DNA of 64,000 nucleotides from Bacillus sp. AFS041924 (lineage in GTDB: Bacteria > Bacillota > Bacilli > Bacillales > Bacillaceae_G), in NCBI RefSeq assembly GCF_002577195.1, contig NZ_NULG01000016.1, positions 110,064 through 174,063 of the forward strand. The letters are read 5' to 3'. The notes beneath the pieces are model-generated. The model was not told where the DNA came from. It searched no databases and saw nothing but the letters and a program-made list of their open reading frames with translations. Positions 61,959 to 64,000 of this stretch are shown here, piece by piece. Both the position numbers and the translations under genes were made by a program. Each line of letters starts with the position of its first letter. Position 1 is the stretch's first letter.

Positions 61959-62465
61959 ATGGAATTGTCTGAGATTATTTTTAAATCAATTATTATTGTA
62001 ACATTTGTAGGAGTAAGAACTGGTGTTGGGGCAGCTCGTATGTTTCATGCACCAAAAGTACAAGGAATGGGTGCATTTCGTAAATTAGAAGAGTTAAATG
62101 CATGTGCAAGAGATGCTACTTCCCGTTTTTCGTTTTGATTAGGATTTTTCTTTAATGTAGGGGCTTCGTCAGTAGGTGCCGGTGCGTTTATACATGACGT
62201 TAATCATCGAATTATACCTAACTGGTCAGCAACAGTATTAATAAGTAGTGATAAATTACCGGAATATATTCTACATAAACCAAAGAAAATGGCAATTGCA
62301 AGTATAGGTGCAATTGTGGTGACATTTTTACACTTAACAGCTTCAGCGATACCTGAATCACTTCCAGCAAATGCTTTAAAAGTACTAGTTCCAGATAGGG
62401 ACAATTTTTACGCATTGGCCCAATACCAGTACTTTTATTGTCTAATTAAACTTGTGTTATATTAA
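61959..62465 (+). pseudogene. DUF4311 membrane protein broken by a TGA
   Basis: From ATG 61959 the frame reads ELSEIIFKSIIIVTFVGVRTGVGAARMFHAPKVQGMGAFRKLEELNAC, then RFSF and TGA (62136-62138), then in the same frame LGFFFNVGASSVGAGAF... HRIIPNWSATVL... KKMAIASIGAIVVTFLHLTASAIPESLPANALKVLVP. Family members read FSFGLGFFFN here, so a Gly codon (GGA) became TGA. The C-terminus after ALKVLVP is unlike the family and ends early at TAA 62463-62465. DUF4311 proteins occur with PRD regulators and amidohydrolases, agreeing with the neighbours. Confidence 0.75.
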
Positions 62466-62544
62466 GACATCCATTTTGGACAGAAGATCCATTTAATTTA
62501 ATACTTTAATTTAGTTAATAGCTGTTACTTAAGGAGCAGCTTAA

Positions 62545-62588
62545 GCTTGTAGACAAAGTTATTTTACCACTTGTCTACAAGTTTTTTT
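62545..62588 (+). terminator. Rho-independent terminator
   Basis: CTTGTAGACAA (62546-62556) pairs perfectly with TTGTCTACAAG (62571-62581), followed by TTTTTTTAG. It ends the decayed cluster. The stretch 62589-62929 has no gene; it should hold the promoter of the AIPR gene. Confidence 0.8.
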
Positions 62589-62929
62589 AGTATAATAAAA
62601 ATAAAGTAGAAATGGTGGCGCTAGATCAACTAATTCCAAAATTCATCTAATACTACGTAAAATTGAAAACGCCATTAACTTTGATAGTATCTATAAATAA
62701 GTTGAAGAATAATCATAAGACGAAAGTATAGTCATTGGATTTCAGACTAATGTTAATTGATTATACGGAAAAAGTAATTTTATTTATGATTCATGTTTAA
62801 CCACTCAAATAATTCCATTTTTTAATTGATATTGATTTAACTTTTTTGAATAGGTAGAATTATAATAAGAGAAGTGCTATATTGAAAAGCTAATATTAAA
62901 TTAAAATTACAGATATAAGGAGTAGTTTA

Positions 62930-64000
62930 ATGTCAAATATAATTAAGAATGAAATAGATAATATAATTTCATTTCTAAATATAAAAAATATAAAAGTAAA
63001 TGACGAACAAGCATTTGAGTATCTAATTTTACAATATTTTTATTTTGAGGAAAAAACGCTAGATAAAATTTATATGGATATTAGGAATTTAATAACTAAT
63101 GGTTCAAATGATGGTGGAATTGATTTTATTTTTTACGATGAGGAAGATGACATTTTACATTTAGGGCAATGTAAATATTCCAAAACAATTTCTGTTCAAA
63201 CTCTAATTGATGAGTATTCGAAGATTGATAGAACTGTAGAAGATTTTAAGAATCATAATACCGGATCATATAATTCTGAGATAAGTAAGTTGCTTCAGGA
63301 AAATTTAGATAGGTTACCTGATAATGGACAAATTATATATTCTTTTTATGCTCCTGTTGAAATTGATCATCAACGATTTAAAAGAAAAATTAAAAATGAT
63401 AGTATAAACTTTGGCTTTGAAATGATTTCCATAAATGATGTTGAAGAAATTGAATCAAAAATACAACAAATAAATACTAATATTACAACTGTTAGTAATT
63501 TTAAAATACAAATTGATAAACCAAAAAATTGTTTAGAGTATGAATCTAGTGAAAGCGAAGGTATCCTTGTAAATATTAGTTCCACTTCGGTAACCAAAAT
63601 GTATAATCAATTTAAAGATAATGGACTTTTTGATTTAAATATTAGAAAATATATCCGAAATAAATTAGTAGATGAAGGTATCAACGAAACATTAAATAGC
63701 GATAGAGAAAATTTTTGGTTTATGAATAATGGTTTAATAATTGCATGCGAAGATTTTTCGGTTGATGGTGATAAGGTGCATATTGAAAACTTTTCCATAG
63801 TAAATGGAGGTCAAACGACTAACTTAATAGGTAAATATAAAGGTACTAATACTAAGGAATTTTTTATTCCATGCAAAATAGTGCGTAGTAAAAAAGAGCA
63901 TGATACTTCTAAATTTTTTACTAAAATAGCTGAGACTACTAATTCTCAAAAGCCAATTAAAGTTAGTGACTTAAAATCAAACACTCCTGAAATGTTGGAA
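62930..64000 (+). CDS. AIPR-family abortive-infection protein with N-terminal nuclease-like domain (partial)
   Basis: ATG 62930, behind AAGGAG, opens a frame that continues past the window end (357 codons seen). The N-terminal part fits a Mrr-like PD-(D/E)XK nuclease: E30 in AFEYLILQYF, D65 in NDGGIDFIFYD and QCK (Q80, K82) in HLGQCKYSKT. From about residue 255 the AIPR signature is clear: NFWFMNNGLIIAC, then IENFSIVNGGQTTNLIGKY and ETTNSQKPIKVSDL. AIPR proteins are linked to abortive phage infection, and many restriction islands carry one. It lies at the far end of this island as its own transcription unit. Confidence 0.85.
   Translation, partial: MSNIIKNEIDNIISFLNIKNIKVNDEQAFEYLILQYFYFEEKTLDKIYMDIRNLITNGSNDGGIDFIFYDEEDDILHLGQCKYSKTISVQTLIDEYSKIDRTVEDFKNHNTGSYNSEISKLLQENLDRLPDNGQIIYSFYAPVEIDHQRFKRKIKNDSINFGFEMISINDVEEIESKIQQINTNITTVSNFKIQIDKPKNCLEYESSESEGILVNISSTSVTKMYNQFKDNGLFDLNIRKYIRNKLVDEGINETLNSDRENFWFMNNGLIIACEDFSVDGDKVHIENFSIVNGGQTTNLIGKYKGTNTKEFFIPCKIVRSKKEHDTSKFFTKIAETTNSQKPIKVSDLKSNTPEMLE

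Noticed and set aside
45156..64000. Prophage or integrative element
   Set aside because: No integrase, phage structural gene, tRNA attachment site or direct repeats were seen; it is better described as a defence island.

Overview
The window is AT-rich DNA with Bacillaceae character: strong AGGAGG-type ribosome-binding sites, frequent TTG and GTG starts, Rho-independent terminators between most genes, a maltodextrin-type operon laid out much as in Bacillus subtilis, and a SpoIISA-type toxin locus. I infer a member of the Bacillaceae; the species cannot be named from the sequence. No rRNA, tRNA or CRISPR array was seen.

Region by region. Positions 1-16 kb hold mostly single-gene units: a RelA/SpoT-domain protein, an AlbA_2 (Schlafen-like) protein, a very large secreted subtilase, a CaiB/BaiF-family racemase/CoA-transferase, a fused GmrSD-type (DUF262-DUF1524) restriction protein, a PP2C phosphatase, a VanZ-like protein and several small or broken genes. 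Two blocks of 21-nt periodic repeats lie behind the protease. Positions 16-25 kb hold BrnQ and an APC amino-acid permease, small hypothetical genes, an Ig-like/YkuD L,D-transpeptidase, acetyltransferases and a HEAT-like membrane protein. Positions 25.8-34.3 kb form a complete alpha-glucan disaccharide utilisation locus: binding lipoprotein, two permeases, beta-phosphoglucomutase, a LacI regulator, a DUF1189 membrane protein and a GH65 phosphorylase. Three CCGAAACGTTTTGG-like operators in front of these units suggest one local regulon. Next come a toxin-antitoxin pair in which both genes carry an in-frame TAA, a permease, a MurP-like PTS EIIBC, a SpoIISA toxin with two small candidate antitoxins, MutT, a glyoxalase-fold protein and a two-component system.

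From about 45 kb the window becomes an accessory, defence-rich island. It begins with an internally deleted IS1182-like element and a truncated OLD-type ATPase. A probable type II restriction-modification pair follows, whose C5 methyltransferase carries a zinc-ribbon insert, then a PD-(D/E)XK-like nuclease on the opposite strand. Next is a four-gene operon that I read as class 2-like DISARM: two genes that could be a split DrmE, then DrmA helicase and DrmB (DUF1998). No DrmC phospholipase-D gene is adjacent. Behind it lies a decayed metabolic cluster (PRD regulator, an amidohydrolase that has lost its metal ligands, a DUF4311 membrane protein). The window ends inside an AIPR abortive-infection-type gene.

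The sugar genes should work together: import through the ABC transporter (its ATPase is not in the window), phosphorolysis by GH65 to glucose plus beta-glucose-1-phosphate, and conversion of the latter by PgmB to glucose-6-phosphate. The DISARM genes would use the nearby cytosine methyltransferase as the self-marking component, if the assignment holds. Functional calls rest on motifs and remembered family architecture; no database search was run.
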